Source: Cryobacterium zongtaii
Lineage (GTDB): Bacteria; Actinomycetota; Actinomycetes; Actinomycetales; Microbacteriaceae
DNA: 64,000 nt
Direction of reading: 5' to 3'
Assembly (NCBI RefSeq): GCF_002909375.1
Contig: NZ_PPXD01000023.1
Location: 1 to 64,000, forward strand
The notes under the pieces: generated by a model
Told to the model about the DNA's origin: nothing
The model's database searches: none
The model's input: only the letters and a program-made list of their open reading frames with translations
Shown here: piece by piece, positions 9,024-16,962 of the stretch
Layout: the number at the start of each line of letters is the position of its first letter
Numbering within the stretch: the stretch's first letter is position 1
Position numbers and translations under genes: made by a program

Positions 9024-10463
9024 TTACGCCTGGCCGATGATTCCCTTTTCCCAGCGGCCTGCTTCGAGGTCGTGGGCGATGGCGGTGTACTTGTCGTCGG
9101 ACAGGTTGTAGAGGAAGTAGACGATCACGGCGGCCAGGGCGAGGGCGACGGCCGGGTAGAGGGTCATCACGGCCTTGATACCGAAGAGGGTTTCCTCCGA
9201 CTGGCTGGCGCCCTGGGCGATGTAGCCGGTTACTGCGAGCATCCCGGCGCCCACGAGGGCGGCAATGGACTGGGCGATCTTGCGGGAGAAGTTGAAGGCC
9301 GCGTAGGTCATGGTCTCCTTGCGCACTCCGGTGTGCCATTCGCCGTAGTCGATGGTGTCGGAGACGAACGCCCAGGTGACGGCGTTCGGGATGGCCAGGG
9401 CCATGTAGCCGATGGTCACCAGCAGCATGAAGGTCCACAGGTTGGTGGGGATCATGAAGTTCAGGCCGTTGGCGATCACACCGATGATGAATCCGCCCAT
9501 GGCGGTGCGCTTCTTGCCGAATCGGCCGACCAGGCGGGGCACGAACATGATGCCTACGATGGAGGCGCCGATCATGACCAGGTTCAGCACCGGTTGCAGG
9601 GCGATGTTGCCGAGGTTGTATTCGGCGAAGAAGATCATCATCATGTTGTTCACATTCATGGCGGAGATCGTGAACAGGGTCATCAGCACCAGGCCGAGCA
9701 GCGGCCGGTTGGTGAAGATCGCCTTGGCGTAGTCCTTCATGCCGTTCTGCTCGAAGCCCACGGCGCGGTTGACGTAGACGCGTTCCTTGGTGCCGCGGTA
9801 GCAGATGTAGAAGGAGATGATGCCGATGAGGGCGAACACCGCGGACGCCCACATGTAGTTGGCGCCGGTCATGCCGCCGAACACCATCATGATCGGGATG
9901 AAGGCGAAGCCGCAGATCCACTGAGCACCGAGCGAACCGGCCTGGCGGGTGGTGGCCAGCTGGGCGCGGTCCTTGATGTTGCGGGTCATCACCGAGGCCA
10001 GCGACCCGTAAGGGTCGTTGGTGAAGGAGTAGATGAGGCCCCAGATGGCGTAGGTGCCGGCCGCGTAGGCGATCTTCCAGCCCATGCTGACGTCGGGCAT
10101 CGTGAAGGTGACCACGGTCATCACGCCGAGGAGGATCGAGGAGACCATCATCACCGGGCGGAACTTGCCGCGCTTGCCGAACTTGCGGCTGTCGATGTAG
10201 GCCGCCGCGATCGGGTCCATGAACGCGTCGAAGATCTTGGCGAGCGAGAAGATGAGGGCCACGACGCCCGCGGCAATGCCGGCGGTGTCGATCCAGAACT
10301 TGGTCAGGTACGACTGGCCCAGGTCGAACATGAAGCCGTTGCCGAAGTCGCCGAACCCATAAGAGACCTTCTCCTTGGTGGAGATGCGCTCGATGGTGGC
10401 GGTGCCGGGCTGAGGAGCAGCTGGGGCTGATTCCCCAGCTTCAATACCAGTTTGAATTGCCAT
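9024..10463 (-). CDS. GPH-family sugar:cation symporter, probable uronate transporter
   Basis: A 479-residue, about 12-helix transporter of the glycoside-pentoside-hexuronide (GPH/MelB) group within the MFS. Diagnostic stretches are YGFGDFGNG near the N-terminus, the FDAFMDPIAAAYID loop after helix 2, and TNDPYGS. It lies between uxaC and uxaA in the same operon, so imported galacturonate (or oligogalacturonide) is the likely substrate; this is inferred from context. The start ATG 10463 has only a weak purine stretch (GAAAG). The first 25 residues are a polar cytoplasmic tail. Confidence 0.88.
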   Translation of the reverse strand: MAIQTGIEAGESAPAAPQPGTATIERISTKEKVSYGFGDFGNGFMFDLGQSYLTKFWIDTAGIAAGVVALIFSLAKIFDAFMDPIAAAYIDSRKFGKRGKFRPVMMVSSILLGVMTVVTFTMPDVSMGWKIAYAAGTYAIWGLIYSFTNDPYGSLASVMTRNIKDRAQLATTRQAGSLGAQWICGFAFIPIMMVFGGMTGANYMWASAVFALIGIISFYICYRGTKERVYVNRAVGFEQNGMKDYAKAIFTNRPLLGLVLMTLFTISAMNVNNMMMIFFAEYNLGNIALQPVLNLVMIGASIVGIMFVPRLVGRFGKKRTAMGGFIIGVIANGLNFMIPTNLWTFMLLVTIGYMALAIPNAVTWAFVSDTIDYGEWHTGVRKETMTYAAFNFSRKIAQSIAALVGAGMLAVTGYIAQGASQSEETLFGIKAVMTLYPAVALALAAVIVYFLYNLSDDKYTAIAHDLEAGRWEKGIIGQA

Positions 10464-10512
10464 GACTCACATACACACTTTCGATTTGAACGGATATCGG
10501 GGAGTGGCCTGG

Positions 10513-11898
10513 TTACAGACCGAAGTAGTTGTTCGCGTTGTTGAAGCAGATGTCTTCGACCATCCGGCCGAGGATGGCCTCGTCGTCGGGGACCTCGCCG
10601 AGTTCGACCCATTCGCCAATCAGCTCGCAGAGGATGCGACGGAAGTACTCGTGCCGCGGGTAGGACAGGAAGCTGCGGGAGTCGGTGAGCATGCCGACGA
10701 AGTTGGAGAGCAGGCTCTCGTCGGCGAAGGTGGACAGCTGCAGCCGCATGCCGTTGCGGGTGTCGTTGTGCCACCAGGCGCTGCCCAGCTGCATCTTCTG
10801 AACGGTGTCCTTCTGGTAGGCGCCCATCAGCGTGACGAGCGGCATGTAGTCGTTGGGGTTCAGGGAGTAGAGCATTGTGCGCGGGATGGCGTCTTCGAGT
10901 TCCATCGAGTCGAACAACGCGGCGAGCGGCTCGGCGACACTGCGGTCGTTGAGGCCGTCGTAGCCGGTGTCCGGGCCGAGCTTGCCCAGCATCACGGTGT
11001 TGGTGTTGCGCAGGGCGTGCAGGTGCAGCTGCATGGTCCAGTTCTTGCGGTGGTACATGCGCATCAGCGCCTTGAGCACCGCGGTGCGGTACTGGGCGAT
11101 GCCGAGGTCGGTGAGCGTGCCGCCGGTCCTGGCCGTCGTGACGATGACGTCGAGCTCGGCTTCGGTCGACTCCGCATATACGACGGTGTCCAGGGCGTGG
11201 TCGGAGAGCCGGGCGCCCATGGAGTGGAAGAAGTCGACCCGGGCCGACAGGGCGTCGACGATGTCGGCGAAGGAGCCGATCTTGACCCCGGCGGCCGTGC
11301 CGAGGGTGACCAGGTAGTCCGCGAAACCGGCGGCGTGGATGTTCATGGCCTTGTCCGGGCGGAACGCGGGGACGACGGTGAAGGCCGTCTCGCTCTGGAG
11401 CAGTTTGTGGAAGTGCAGGTCGTCTGCGGGGTCATCCGTGGTGCAGATGGCCGTGACGTTGCTGGACCGGATCAGGCTGCGGCGGGAGAACCCGGCCGTG
11501 GCCAGCAGGGCGTTGGCGCGGTCGTAGACCTCGCGGGCGGTTTCGCGGCTGAGGACCAGGTCGATGTTGAAAAAGCGCTTGAGTTCGAGGTGGGTCCACA
11601 CGTAGAGCGGGTTGCCGAGAGCCTTTTCGACGGTACCGGCCCACGCGTAGAACTTGTCGAAGTCGTCGCCGTCGCCGGTGATGAGGTTCTCCGGCACGCC
11701 GTTGGCACGCATCAGGCGCCATTTGTAGTGGTCGCCTTTCAACCACACCTCGGTGATGCTGGCGAAGTTCTGGTCTTCGTAGATCTCCTGGGGGTTCAGA
11801 TGGCAGTGGAAATCGATGATCGGCATGTGCTTGGCGTGATTGTGAAACAGCTTCTTCGCCATGTCGGTGCCGAGCAGGAAGTCGTCGTTGAGGAGCAT
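10513..11898 (-). CDS. uxaC: Glucuronate/galacturonate isomerase
   Basis: Isomerises D-galacturonate to D-tagaturonate (and D-glucuronate to D-fructuronate). It has 461 residues, close to the family length, with the amidohydrolase-like metal motif DFHCHLNP and the downstream family blocks YVWTHLELKRFF and the C-terminal FVGMLTDSRSFLSYPRHEYFRR. ATG 11898 is preceded by AAAGGA at normal spacing; the longer frame to 12087 runs into uxaB and is not used. First committed step of the pathway. Confidence 0.95.
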   Translation of the reverse strand: MLLNDDFLLGTDMAKKLFHNHAKHMPIIDFHCHLNPQEIYEDQNFASITEVWLKGDHYKWRLMRANGVPENLITGDGDDFDKFYAWAGTVEKALGNPLYVWTHLELKRFFNIDLVLSRETAREVYDRANALLATAGFSRRSLIRSSNVTAICTTDDPADDLHFHKLLQSETAFTVVPAFRPDKAMNIHAAGFADYLVTLGTAAGVKIGSFADIVDALSARVDFFHSMGARLSDHALDTVVYAESTEAELDVIVTTARTGGTLTDLGIAQYRTAVLKALMRMYHRKNWTMQLHLHALRNTNTVMLGKLGPDTGYDGLNDRSVAEPLAALFDSMELEDAIPRTMLYSLNPNDYMPLVTLMGAYQKDTVQKMQLGSAWWHNDTRNGMRLQLSTFADESLLSNFVGMLTDSRSFLSYPRHEYFRRILCELIGEWVELGEVPDDEAILGRMVEDICFNNANNYFGL

Positions 11899-11932
11899 GA
11901 TCTGCGGTCCTTTGTCTGGGGTCGGTCGGGGG

Positions 11933-13351
11933 TTAGGCGCGGACGGCGAGGTCGGCGATGGTGGCGCGCACGCCGCGGTCGCGCAGGGCGTCGAGGCCGG
12001 CAGCGACCTGGTCGACGAGGCCGTCGAGCTCGGTGAGGTCGGTGCCCCACAGGGTGGTGTCGGCCAGGATCGTGGCGACGTAAGCATCCGTGGCGTAGGC
12101 GGCGTGGAAGGCCGCGATGGTCTCAGCGCTGTCGACCGGGGTGATCGTGACGGCCGGGTCGCCGCTGTAGGCGAGCAGGATGGCGGAAAGCGCGAGCGTG
12201 ACGCGGGGCGGGAAGGTGCCGTTCTTGGTGTGGAAGCCGGTGAGGACCGGCAGCAGGCGGCTCTTGAACTTGGAGGCGCTGTTCAGGGCGATTGCGGAGA
12301 GCTCGTGGTGCATGAACGGGTTCTCGAAGCGCTCCTTCACCGACTCGGCGTATGCGGCGAGTTCGTCGTGCGGCAGGTCGAGCACGGGCATGATCTCCTC
12401 GTACATCACCGCTTCGACGAGCGGGCCGAAGTCGGCATCGAGCATCACGTCGCGCACGGTCTCAACGCCGGCGAGGCGGGCGAGGGAGGCCATCGTGGTG
12501 TGCGGGGCGTTGAGCAGGAACACCTTGCGTTCGCGGTACGGGGTCATGTCGTCGGTCACGGTGACGTTGAGGCCGGCCCGGGCCAGCGGCAGGGTCTCGG
12601 TGAGTGACTGCGGGCCCTCGATGACCCAGAGCAGGAACGGTTCGGCCTTGACGATGAGGCGGTCTTCGAAGCCGAACTCGGCGCAGAGTTCCTCGGCGCG
12701 GTCCTTGGGGTAGCCGGGGACGATCCGGTCGACCAGGCTGGAGTAGAAGGTGTTGTCGGTGTTGACCCACTGGATGAAGTCGGCGCTGAGGCCCCAGTTC
12801 GCGGCGGTTGCGAGAACGGTTTCCTTGAGTTTGTCGCCGTTGCGCTCGATGAGCTCGCACGGAATCAGCTGGAAGCCCTTCTTGCCGAGCTCGAACCGGC
12901 GGAACAAGAGCGCGGTGAGCTTGCCGGGGAAGCTGGCGTGGGGCGTGTCGGCCGGCTTGTCTTCTGCGTTGTAGACAATGCCGGACTCGGTGGTGTTGGA
13001 GAAGATGAACTCGATGTCGTCGTCTTCGGCGAGGGCGAGGTAGGCGTCGTAGTCGGTGTACGGGTTGACGGTGCCGTTGACCAGAGTGATCACCTCGTGG
13101 GACTGCACTTCTTCGCCGTCCTGCTTGCCTTCCAGCAGCACCGTGTACAGGCCGTCCTGCTCCTCGAGCATGGCGACGAGGCCGCCGGCCAGGGGCTGCA
13201 CGATCTTGACGCCACCGTTGAACAGCCCCTGCTTGTTCATCTGCTGCAGCTGCCAGTCCACGAATCCGCGCAGGAAGTTGCCCTCGCCGAACTGGATGGC
13301 GCGGGTGGGCAGGGTCTGAACCGGGTGGATGGCGCTGGTGAGTCGTTCCAT
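11933..13351 (-). CDS. uxaB: Tagaturonate reductase (mannitol dehydrogenase family), from the internal start
   Basis: NADH-dependent reduction of tagaturonate to altronate. From ATG 13351 the protein is 472 residues, normal for UxaB/UxuB. The N-terminal QFGEGNFLRGFVDWQ is the family nucleotide-binding signature. Later blocks IEGP and LLNAPHTTMA and the catalytic Lys region NSASKFKSRLLP are present. GAAGGA lies 8 nt upstream of ATG 13351, so this start is likely used. However, the frame is open all the way into the upstream mutarotase, so a longer fused product is also possible (see the next entry). Tagaturonate rather than fructuronate is inferred from uxaA in the same operon. Confidence 0.88.
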   Translation of the reverse strand: MERLTSAIHPVQTLPTRAIQFGEGNFLRGFVDWQLQQMNKQGLFNGGVKIVQPLAGGLVAMLEEQDGLYTVLLEGKQDGEEVQSHEVITLVNGTVNPYTDYDAYLALAEDDDIEFIFSNTTESGIVYNAEDKPADTPHASFPGKLTALLFRRFELGKKGFQLIPCELIERNGDKLKETVLATAANWGLSADFIQWVNTDNTFYSSLVDRIVPGYPKDRAEELCAEFGFEDRLIVKAEPFLLWVIEGPQSLTETLPLARAGLNVTVTDDMTPYRERKVFLLNAPHTTMASLARLAGVETVRDVMLDADFGPLVEAVMYEEIMPVLDLPHDELAAYAESVKERFENPFMHHELSAIALNSASKFKSRLLPVLTGFHTKNGTFPPRVTLALSAILLAYSGDPAVTITPVDSAETIAAFHAAYATDAYVATILADTTLWGTDLTELDGLVDQVAAGLDALRDRGVRATIADLAVRA

Positions 13352-14308
13352 GACGAGCTGTCCTTCGTGGTGCTGTTCGGTGTGTTGCGGGTGGGGTGCG
13401 ACAGCGATGCTGACGCTCATGCTGGTGCTCTGGCCCGGGGCGAGGATGGCGGCCTGGTCGCGCACGTTGCAGGCCTCGACGCAGACGGTCTCGGTCCATT
13501 CGTCGTCGCCGTAGTCGCCCATCGCGGCGGCCTTGACGGTGCCGGGGTTCCAGACGACGGTCTGGGCGGCATCGGTGTCGCCGACCGTGATGGTGCGTGC
13601 ATTGGTGACGTCGTCGATGGTGACGGTGCGGGGCATCGGGTAGATCCGGTCGATCTCGGCGCCGACGACGGAGACGGGCAGGGCCGAACTCGACGTGACG
13701 GCCGGGGTGACGCTGCGGTCGAGGTAGGGCAGGTCAGTGAGCCCGAGGAGCTGAGTCGTGCGGGCGTCGCCGACGGCGAAATAGGTGTGGAGTGCGGTCT
13801 CCACCGAAACTGTGGCGGTTCCCTCGTTGAAAACCACGAGCTCGAGAGTGAGCTGGGCGCCGATGGTAACGGTGTATCGCAGCGACACCGGCTGGGCAGT
13901 GCCGGCCTCATCGGGCTGCGTACCGGCCAGGTCGAAGGTGAGCACGGCATCGGGGCCGACGATGGCTGCAGCGGTGAGGGTCCAGGGCGAAATACGTGCC
14001 CAACCGTGGTTGGGTGCCGTGGCGTCGGTGGGATTCGGGCCGAACCAGGGGAAGCACACCGGAATGCCGCCGCGAAGGGCCGCGGAGGATGAGTATGCGC
14101 TGTGTCCGCTCATCCACAGCACCGGTTTCTGGCCGGTGGGGGTCCACTGGGCGACGTGTGCGCCGTGCAGGTAGACCAGCGCGGTGGCCGCAGGAAGAGC
14201 GACTTCGACGGCCGGCAACGAGCCTGCCCCTGTCACCATTCGGATGCCGCTCGGCAGCGGGAGAGCGCTCTCGCTTGCCGACCCAGGTTCGTGCGCAGTT
14301 CCCTGCAT
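11933..14308 (-). CDS. In-frame fusion: hexose-6-phosphate mutarotase-like domain + tagaturonate reductase
   Basis: A single open frame of 791 residues. Residues about 10-300 are an aldose-1-epimerase superfamily domain of the YeaD type, with the catalytic His in PNHGWAR, the FPWFGPN block and the conserved Glu in VCVEACN. After the natural end of that fold (SMSVSIAV) come about 16 polar residues, and then the complete UxaB with no stop between. ATG 14308 has GGAGGAAC directly upstream. Both alternative frames are also open through the linker, so a one-base sequencing indel would not restore a stop, but a single substitution would. The mutarotase may speed sugar anomer interconversion. I am sure of both domains and unsure whether the product is one or two proteins. 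Confidence 0.7.
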   Translation of the reverse strand: MQGTAHEPGSASESALPLPSGIRMVTGAGSLPAVEVALPAATALVYLHGAHVAQWTPTGQKPVLWMSGHSAYSSSAALRGGIPVCFPWFGPNPTDATAPNHGWARISPWTLTAAAIVGPDAVLTFDLAGTQPDEAGTAQPVSLRYTVTIGAQLTLELVVFNEGTATVSVETALHTYFAVGDARTTQLLGLTDLPYLDRSVTPAVTSSSALPVSVVGAEIDRIYPMPRTVTIDDVTNARTITVGDTDAAQTVVWNPGTVKAAAMGDYGDDEWTETVCVEACNVRDQAAILAPGQSTSMSVSIAVAPHPQHTEQHHEGQLVMERLTSAIHPVQTLPTRAIQFGEGNFLRGFVDWQLQQMNKQGLFNGGVKIVQPLAGGLVAMLEEQDGLYTVLLEGKQDGEEVQSHEVITLVNGTVNPYTDYDAYLALAEDDDIEFIFSNTTESGIVYNAEDKPADTPHASFPGKLTALLFRRFELGKKGFQLIPCELIERNGDKLKETVLATAANWGLSADFIQWVNTDNTFYSSLVDRIVPGYPKDRAEELCAEFGFEDRLIVKAEPFLLWVIEGPQSLTETLPLARAGLNVTVTDDMTPYRERKVFLLNAPHTTMASLARLAGVETVRDVMLDADFGPLVEAVMYEEIMPVLDLPHDELAAYAESVKERFENPFMHHELSAIALNSASKFKSRLLPVLTGFHTKNGTFPPRVTLALSAILLAYSGDPAVTITPVDSAETIAAFHAAYATDAYVATILADTTLWGTDLTELDGLVDQVAAGLDALRDRGVRATIADLAVRA

Positions 14309-14351
14309 GAGTTCCTCCACTGTGAGAATCAGCCAGATCTATTCTGAATCT

Positions 14352-14368
14352 GTTCCGCGTGATGGAAC
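14352..14368. promoter_or_regulatory. Candidate IclR-family operator
   Basis: A perfect inverted repeat GTTCC-N7-GGAAC in the 290-bp divergent region between the galacturonate operon and the IclR gene, 44 bp from the mutarotase start. IclR-family repressors commonly bind such short palindromes next to their own gene. The match to this particular regulator is inferred from position only. Confidence 0.45.
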
Positions 14369-14598
14369 TAGAGTCCGTCACGTGAACCCAACATAACCCC
14401 GTGCGATTCCTTTTCGCAACTTGGGCGGCCGAGGAATCGACGTCAGACCGGAACGACGCGTCCGAAACAGGCGTTTGTCGCGTTGTCAAGGGTCTGACGG
14501 CATCGAATCCGGCTCGGGGCGCGGTGGGATGCCAGCGAGATTCCGCAATCGTGGTTAAATGGTCCGCAGGGCAGAACTTGAGAACAGAGGTGGGACAC

Positions 14599-15405
14599 AT
14601 GACGGTGGCGAACGAGATCGAGGCCACGAACGCGCCTGAGCTCGACGGGCTTGGCAACCGGGCCAAGGACAATGCGGCACAGAAGCTGCTGCGGGTACTT
14701 GAGGCCGTGTCCAACCCGGGCGACTCCCACCGGCTCAGCGACTTGGTGAAGGAAACCGGCCTGGCCAAGACCAGCGTGTTCCGCTTGCTGAGCGAGCTGA
14801 TCGACAGCGGGTACGTCACCCGTCGCCCCGACGGCAGCTACGCGCCCGGTCGCTCGCTGCGCCTCCTCGCGCTCAAGCTCACCGCCGGCCCCAACGACTC
14901 CGACCTGGTGGGAGCCAGACTCCGGCAGCTGCAGACCGACGTGCGCAGCACCATCCACTTCGCGCTGCGCACCGGGGACTTCGCCACCTATGTGGAGAAG
15001 ATCGAGGACACCGCCCAGCCCATTCAGATCGCTTCGCGGGTCGGCGGCCAGATTCCGCTGCATTCGACCGCGATCGGCAAGTCGATCCTGGCGCACCTCC
15101 CCGAGAGCGAGGTGCGCAATTACGCGACCCGCACCGGTCTGCACTCCCGCACCGCGTTCACCATCACAACCGTTGCCGATCTGCTCGCCGACGGTGCGCT
15201 GGTGCGCAACCGCGGCTTCTCCATCGACGACCAGGAAAACGAGGAGCACATCCGCTGCATGGCGGTTCCGGTGTTCGACACCCAGCAGCACCTCATCGGC
15301 GGCATCGGCATCACGACCATCGCCCCCCTGGTAGCCAGGGAGACGCTCGAGTCCTACGCTCCGCTGCTGATGACGGCGGCCCGCGACGTGATGACGCTGC
15401 TCTAG
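14599..15405 (+). CDS. IclR-family transcriptional regulator of the galacturonate operon
   Basis: A 268-residue DNA-binding regulator. Residues about 25-90 are the IclR winged helix (AAQKLLRVLEAV...LAKTSVFRLLSELIDSGYV), and residues about 100-265 are the IclR effector domain with LHSTAIGKSILAHL and the C-terminal IGGIGITT block. It is divergent from the uronate operon, so it very likely represses that operon and responds to galacturonate or a pathway intermediate such as KDG. ATG 14599 has AGGTGGGA upstream. A strong hairpin follows the stop. Confidence 0.9.
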   Translation: MTVANEIEATNAPELDGLGNRAKDNAAQKLLRVLEAVSNPGDSHRLSDLVKETGLAKTSVFRLLSELIDSGYVTRRPDGSYAPGRSLRLLALKLTAGPNDSDLVGARLRQLQTDVRSTIHFALRTGDFATYVEKIEDTAQPIQIASRVGGQIPLHSTAIGKSILAHLPESEVRNYATRTGLHSRTAFTITTVADLLADGALVRNRGFSIDDQENEEHIRCMAVPVFDTQQHLIGGIGITTIAPLVARETLESYAPLLMTAARDVMTLL

Positions 15406-15445
15406 GCAACCGGCGCGGTCAGCCTCGCGCTGGCCGGATACGCAG

Positions 15446-15472
15446 AATGACCCCGGCGCTGCCGGGGTCATT
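15446..15472 (+). terminator. Rho-independent-type terminator after the IclR gene
   Basis: Perfect 11-bp arms AATGACCCCGG and CCGGGGTCATT around a CGCTG loop, 40 bp past the IclR stop. It may act on both strands, since L36 is transcribed toward it. Confidence 0.8.
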
Positions 15473-15551
15473 CGTTATGGGCTGGAAATGCCAACTCGCC
15501 ACTCGAGCGGCTGCACGGATCGGCCGGACCCGCGCACCGCAGTCGACGGGA

Positions 15552-15674
15552 CTAACCCTGGCGAGCCTTGAATCGGGGGTTCAACTTGTTGATGACGAAT
15601 GTGCGCCCATGGCGCCGCACCGTCTGTGAACCCTGCATCTTCTTCATCGAACCCAGTGCGTTACGTACCTTCAT
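15552..15674 (-). CDS. rpmJ: 50S ribosomal protein L36, zinc-independent (C-minus) paralogue
   Basis: A 40-residue basic protein beginning [15 protein letters not shown] and ending NPRFKARQG. The ending [17 protein letters not shown] is typical of the YkgO/RpmJ2 type. It has no cysteines at all, whereas the primary L36 carries a CCHC zinc ribbon, so this is the zinc-free form thought to replace the zinc-binding copy when zinc is scarce. ATG 15674 has AAAGGAG 6 nt upstream. It lies 48 bp downstream of soxR on the same strand, which could make it a SoxR-operon gene. I see no clear Zur box. Confidence 0.9.
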   Translation of the reverse strand: MKVRNALGSMKKMQGSQTVRRHGRTFVINKLNPRFKARQG

Positions 15675-15722
15675 CCTGGCTCCTTTCCGTCGGTTACCCA
15701 GAGCAACGCACAACGGTCGAAA

Positions 15723-16187
15723 TTATTCCGTTCCGGCGGCTTCCGGCACGTCGAGCACCCGGCGCGGGCCGGCACCGTCGGTGCGCAGGCGGTCATCGGA
15801 GTTCACGACGGCGCACCGGGTTTGCGACAGGCAACCGCAGCCGATGCAGCCGGTGAGTTCGGCCTGCATCCGCTCGAGCACGGCTTGCTGCCTGGCCAGG
15901 TGCTCCCCCCAGGTGGCGGAAATGGTGCCCCACTCGGCCCGGCTCGGTGGGCGGCTGTCCGGCAGGTCCTTGAGGATCACGGCGACCTCGGCCAGCGAGA
16001 TCCCGTAGCGCACCGAAACCTGGATGAGGGCGATGCGCCTCAGCACGTGCCGCGGGAAGAGGCGCACGTTGCCGCTGGAGCGCAGCGCGGGGATCAGCCC
16101 CAGCGTTTCGTAGTAGCGCACGGTGGAGACCGGGACTCCGGCGCGGGCGGCAATCTGCCCGATCGGCAGGAGATCCTTGCTGGACAA
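15723..16187 (-). CDS. soxR: Redox-sensitive transcriptional activator SoxR
   Basis: MerR-family [2Fe-2S] redox sensor, 154 residues. The N-terminal winged helix is clear (LLPIGQIAARAGVPVSTVRYYE), followed by the dimerisation helix and the iron-sulfur motif CIGCGCLSQTRC, which matches the SoxR CX2CXCX5C pattern. The start is uncertain: TTG 16187 gives the best family alignment, but a CTG 12 nt earlier sits at better spacing from GGAGAAGG. It is divergent from sodA across a perfect SoxR box, so it should control sodA and itself. Confidence 0.92.
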   Translation of the reverse strand: MSSKDLLPIGQIAARAGVPVSTVRYYETLGLIPALRSSGNVRLFPRHVLRRIALIQVSVRYGISLAEVAVILKDLPDSRPPSRAEWGTISATWGEHLARQQAVLERMQAELTGCIGCGCLSQTRCAVVNSDDRLRTDGAGPRRVLDVPEAAGTE

Positions 16188-16211
16188 GTGCTCTGACAGT
16201 GGGCCTTCTCC

Positions 16212-16242
16212 TTGATCTCAAGTGCACTTGAGACGATATCGT
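16212..16242 (+). promoter_or_regulatory. sodA promoter with 19-bp spacer
   Basis: TTGATC (16212-16217) and TATCGT (16237-16242) are separated by 19 bp, the overlong spacing typical of promoters activated by MerR/SoxR proteins. The -10 element ends 6 nt before the sodA ATG, predicting a leaderless transcript. Confidence 0.55.
16216..16233. promoter_or_regulatory. SoxR box
   Basis: A perfect 18-bp palindrome, TCTCAAGTGCACTTGAGA, matching the known SoxR-box pattern CCTCAAGTTARCTTGAGG in its CTCAAGT/ACTTGAG arms. It lies between the divergent soxR and sodA genes, inside the sodA promoter spacer. Confidence 0.85.
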
Positions 16243-16248
16243 AAACAA

Positions 16249-16872
16249 ATGACCGCATATACGCTTCCCACGCTGACCTATGACTATGCCGCCCTCGAGC
16301 CCGCCATCAGCGGGCGCATTATGGAGCTCCACCACAGCAAGCACCACCAGGCCTATGTGACCGGCGCCAACGCCGCACTCGACCAGCTCGCTGAGGCCCG
16401 CGAATCAGGCAACCTCACCTTCGTCAACAAGCTTCAGAAGGACCTTTCCTTCAACCTCGGCGGCCACGTCAACCACTCCATCTTCTGGACCAACATGTCC
16501 CCGAACGGTGGCGACAAGCCCACCGGCGAGCTCGCTGCCGCGATCGACGACACCTTCGGTTCGTTCGAGAAGTTCCAGGCTCACTTCACCGCCGTGGCCA
16601 TGGGCGTTCAGGGCTCCGGCTGGTCGATCCTCGCCTGGGACACCCTGGGTCAGCAGCCCATCATCGTGCAGCTCTATGACCAGCAGGGCAACCTGCCCGC
16701 CGGCATCGTCCCGCTGCTCATGCTCGACGTCTGGGAGCACGCCTACTACCTCGACTACCAGAACGTGCGCGCCGACTACGTCAAGGCGTTCTGGACCGTC
16801 ACCGACTGGGAGAACGTCTCCGCCCGCTTCACCAAGGCGCGCGACACCACCTCGGGCTTGATCACGCTGTAA
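16249..16872 (+). CDS. sodA: Superoxide dismutase, Mn/Fe family
   Basis: Converts superoxide to hydrogen peroxide and oxygen in the cytoplasm. It has 207 residues with the family ligands: His in MELHHSKHH, His in NHSIFW, Asp in the [14 protein letters not shown] signature and His in the same block. Mn versus Fe cannot be settled by eye. No Shine-Dalgarno precedes ATG 16249; instead TATCGT lies exactly 6 nt upstream, so a leaderless mRNA is likely. The SoxR box directly upstream predicts induction by redox-cycling compounds. Confidence 0.95.
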   Translation: MTAYTLPTLTYDYAALEPAISGRIMELHHSKHHQAYVTGANAALDQLAEARESGNLTFVNKLQKDLSFNLGGHVNHSIFWTNMSPNGGDKPTGELAAAIDDTFGSFEKFQAHFTAVAMGVQGSGWSILAWDTLGQQPIIVQLYDQQGNLPAGIVPLLMLDVWEHAYYLDYQNVRADYVKAFWTVTDWENVSARFTKARDTTSGLITL

Positions 16873-16887
16873 CCCCGGCGCCCCTCT

Positions 16888-16948
16888 GGCGAGCCGTGAG
16901 CAAAGCCCCGAAAACCTGAGATTTTTGGGGCTTAGCTCACGGCTCGCC
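16888..16948. repeat. 61-bp hairpin repeat element, copy 1
   Basis: Outer arms GGCGAGCCGTGAGC and GCTCACGGCTCGCC are perfect. The stem continues with AAGCCCC/GGGGCTT and AAAA/TTTT to a 7-nt loop, giving an almost complete 27-bp stem. It sits between the convergent sodA and ABC permease genes, where it could terminate both. A diverged second copy lies at 21041-21105. Confidence 0.8.
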
Positions 16949-16962
16949 TGCGTCTGACGCGG

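Noticed and set aside
9072..10430. 452-codon plus-strand frame rich in Gly, Asp and His opposite the GPH transporter
   Set aside because: Mirror of a hydrophobic membrane-protein gene, which always gives such polar antisense frames.
14443..15471. 342-codon minus-strand frame opposite the IclR gene
   Set aside because: No recognisable domain; it ends inside the IclR terminator hairpin and conflicts with a clear IclR protein.
15675..15722. Possible Zur box in front of the zinc-free L36 gene
   Set aside because: No TGAAAATCATTTTCA-like palindrome in the 48 bp between soxR and rpmJ.
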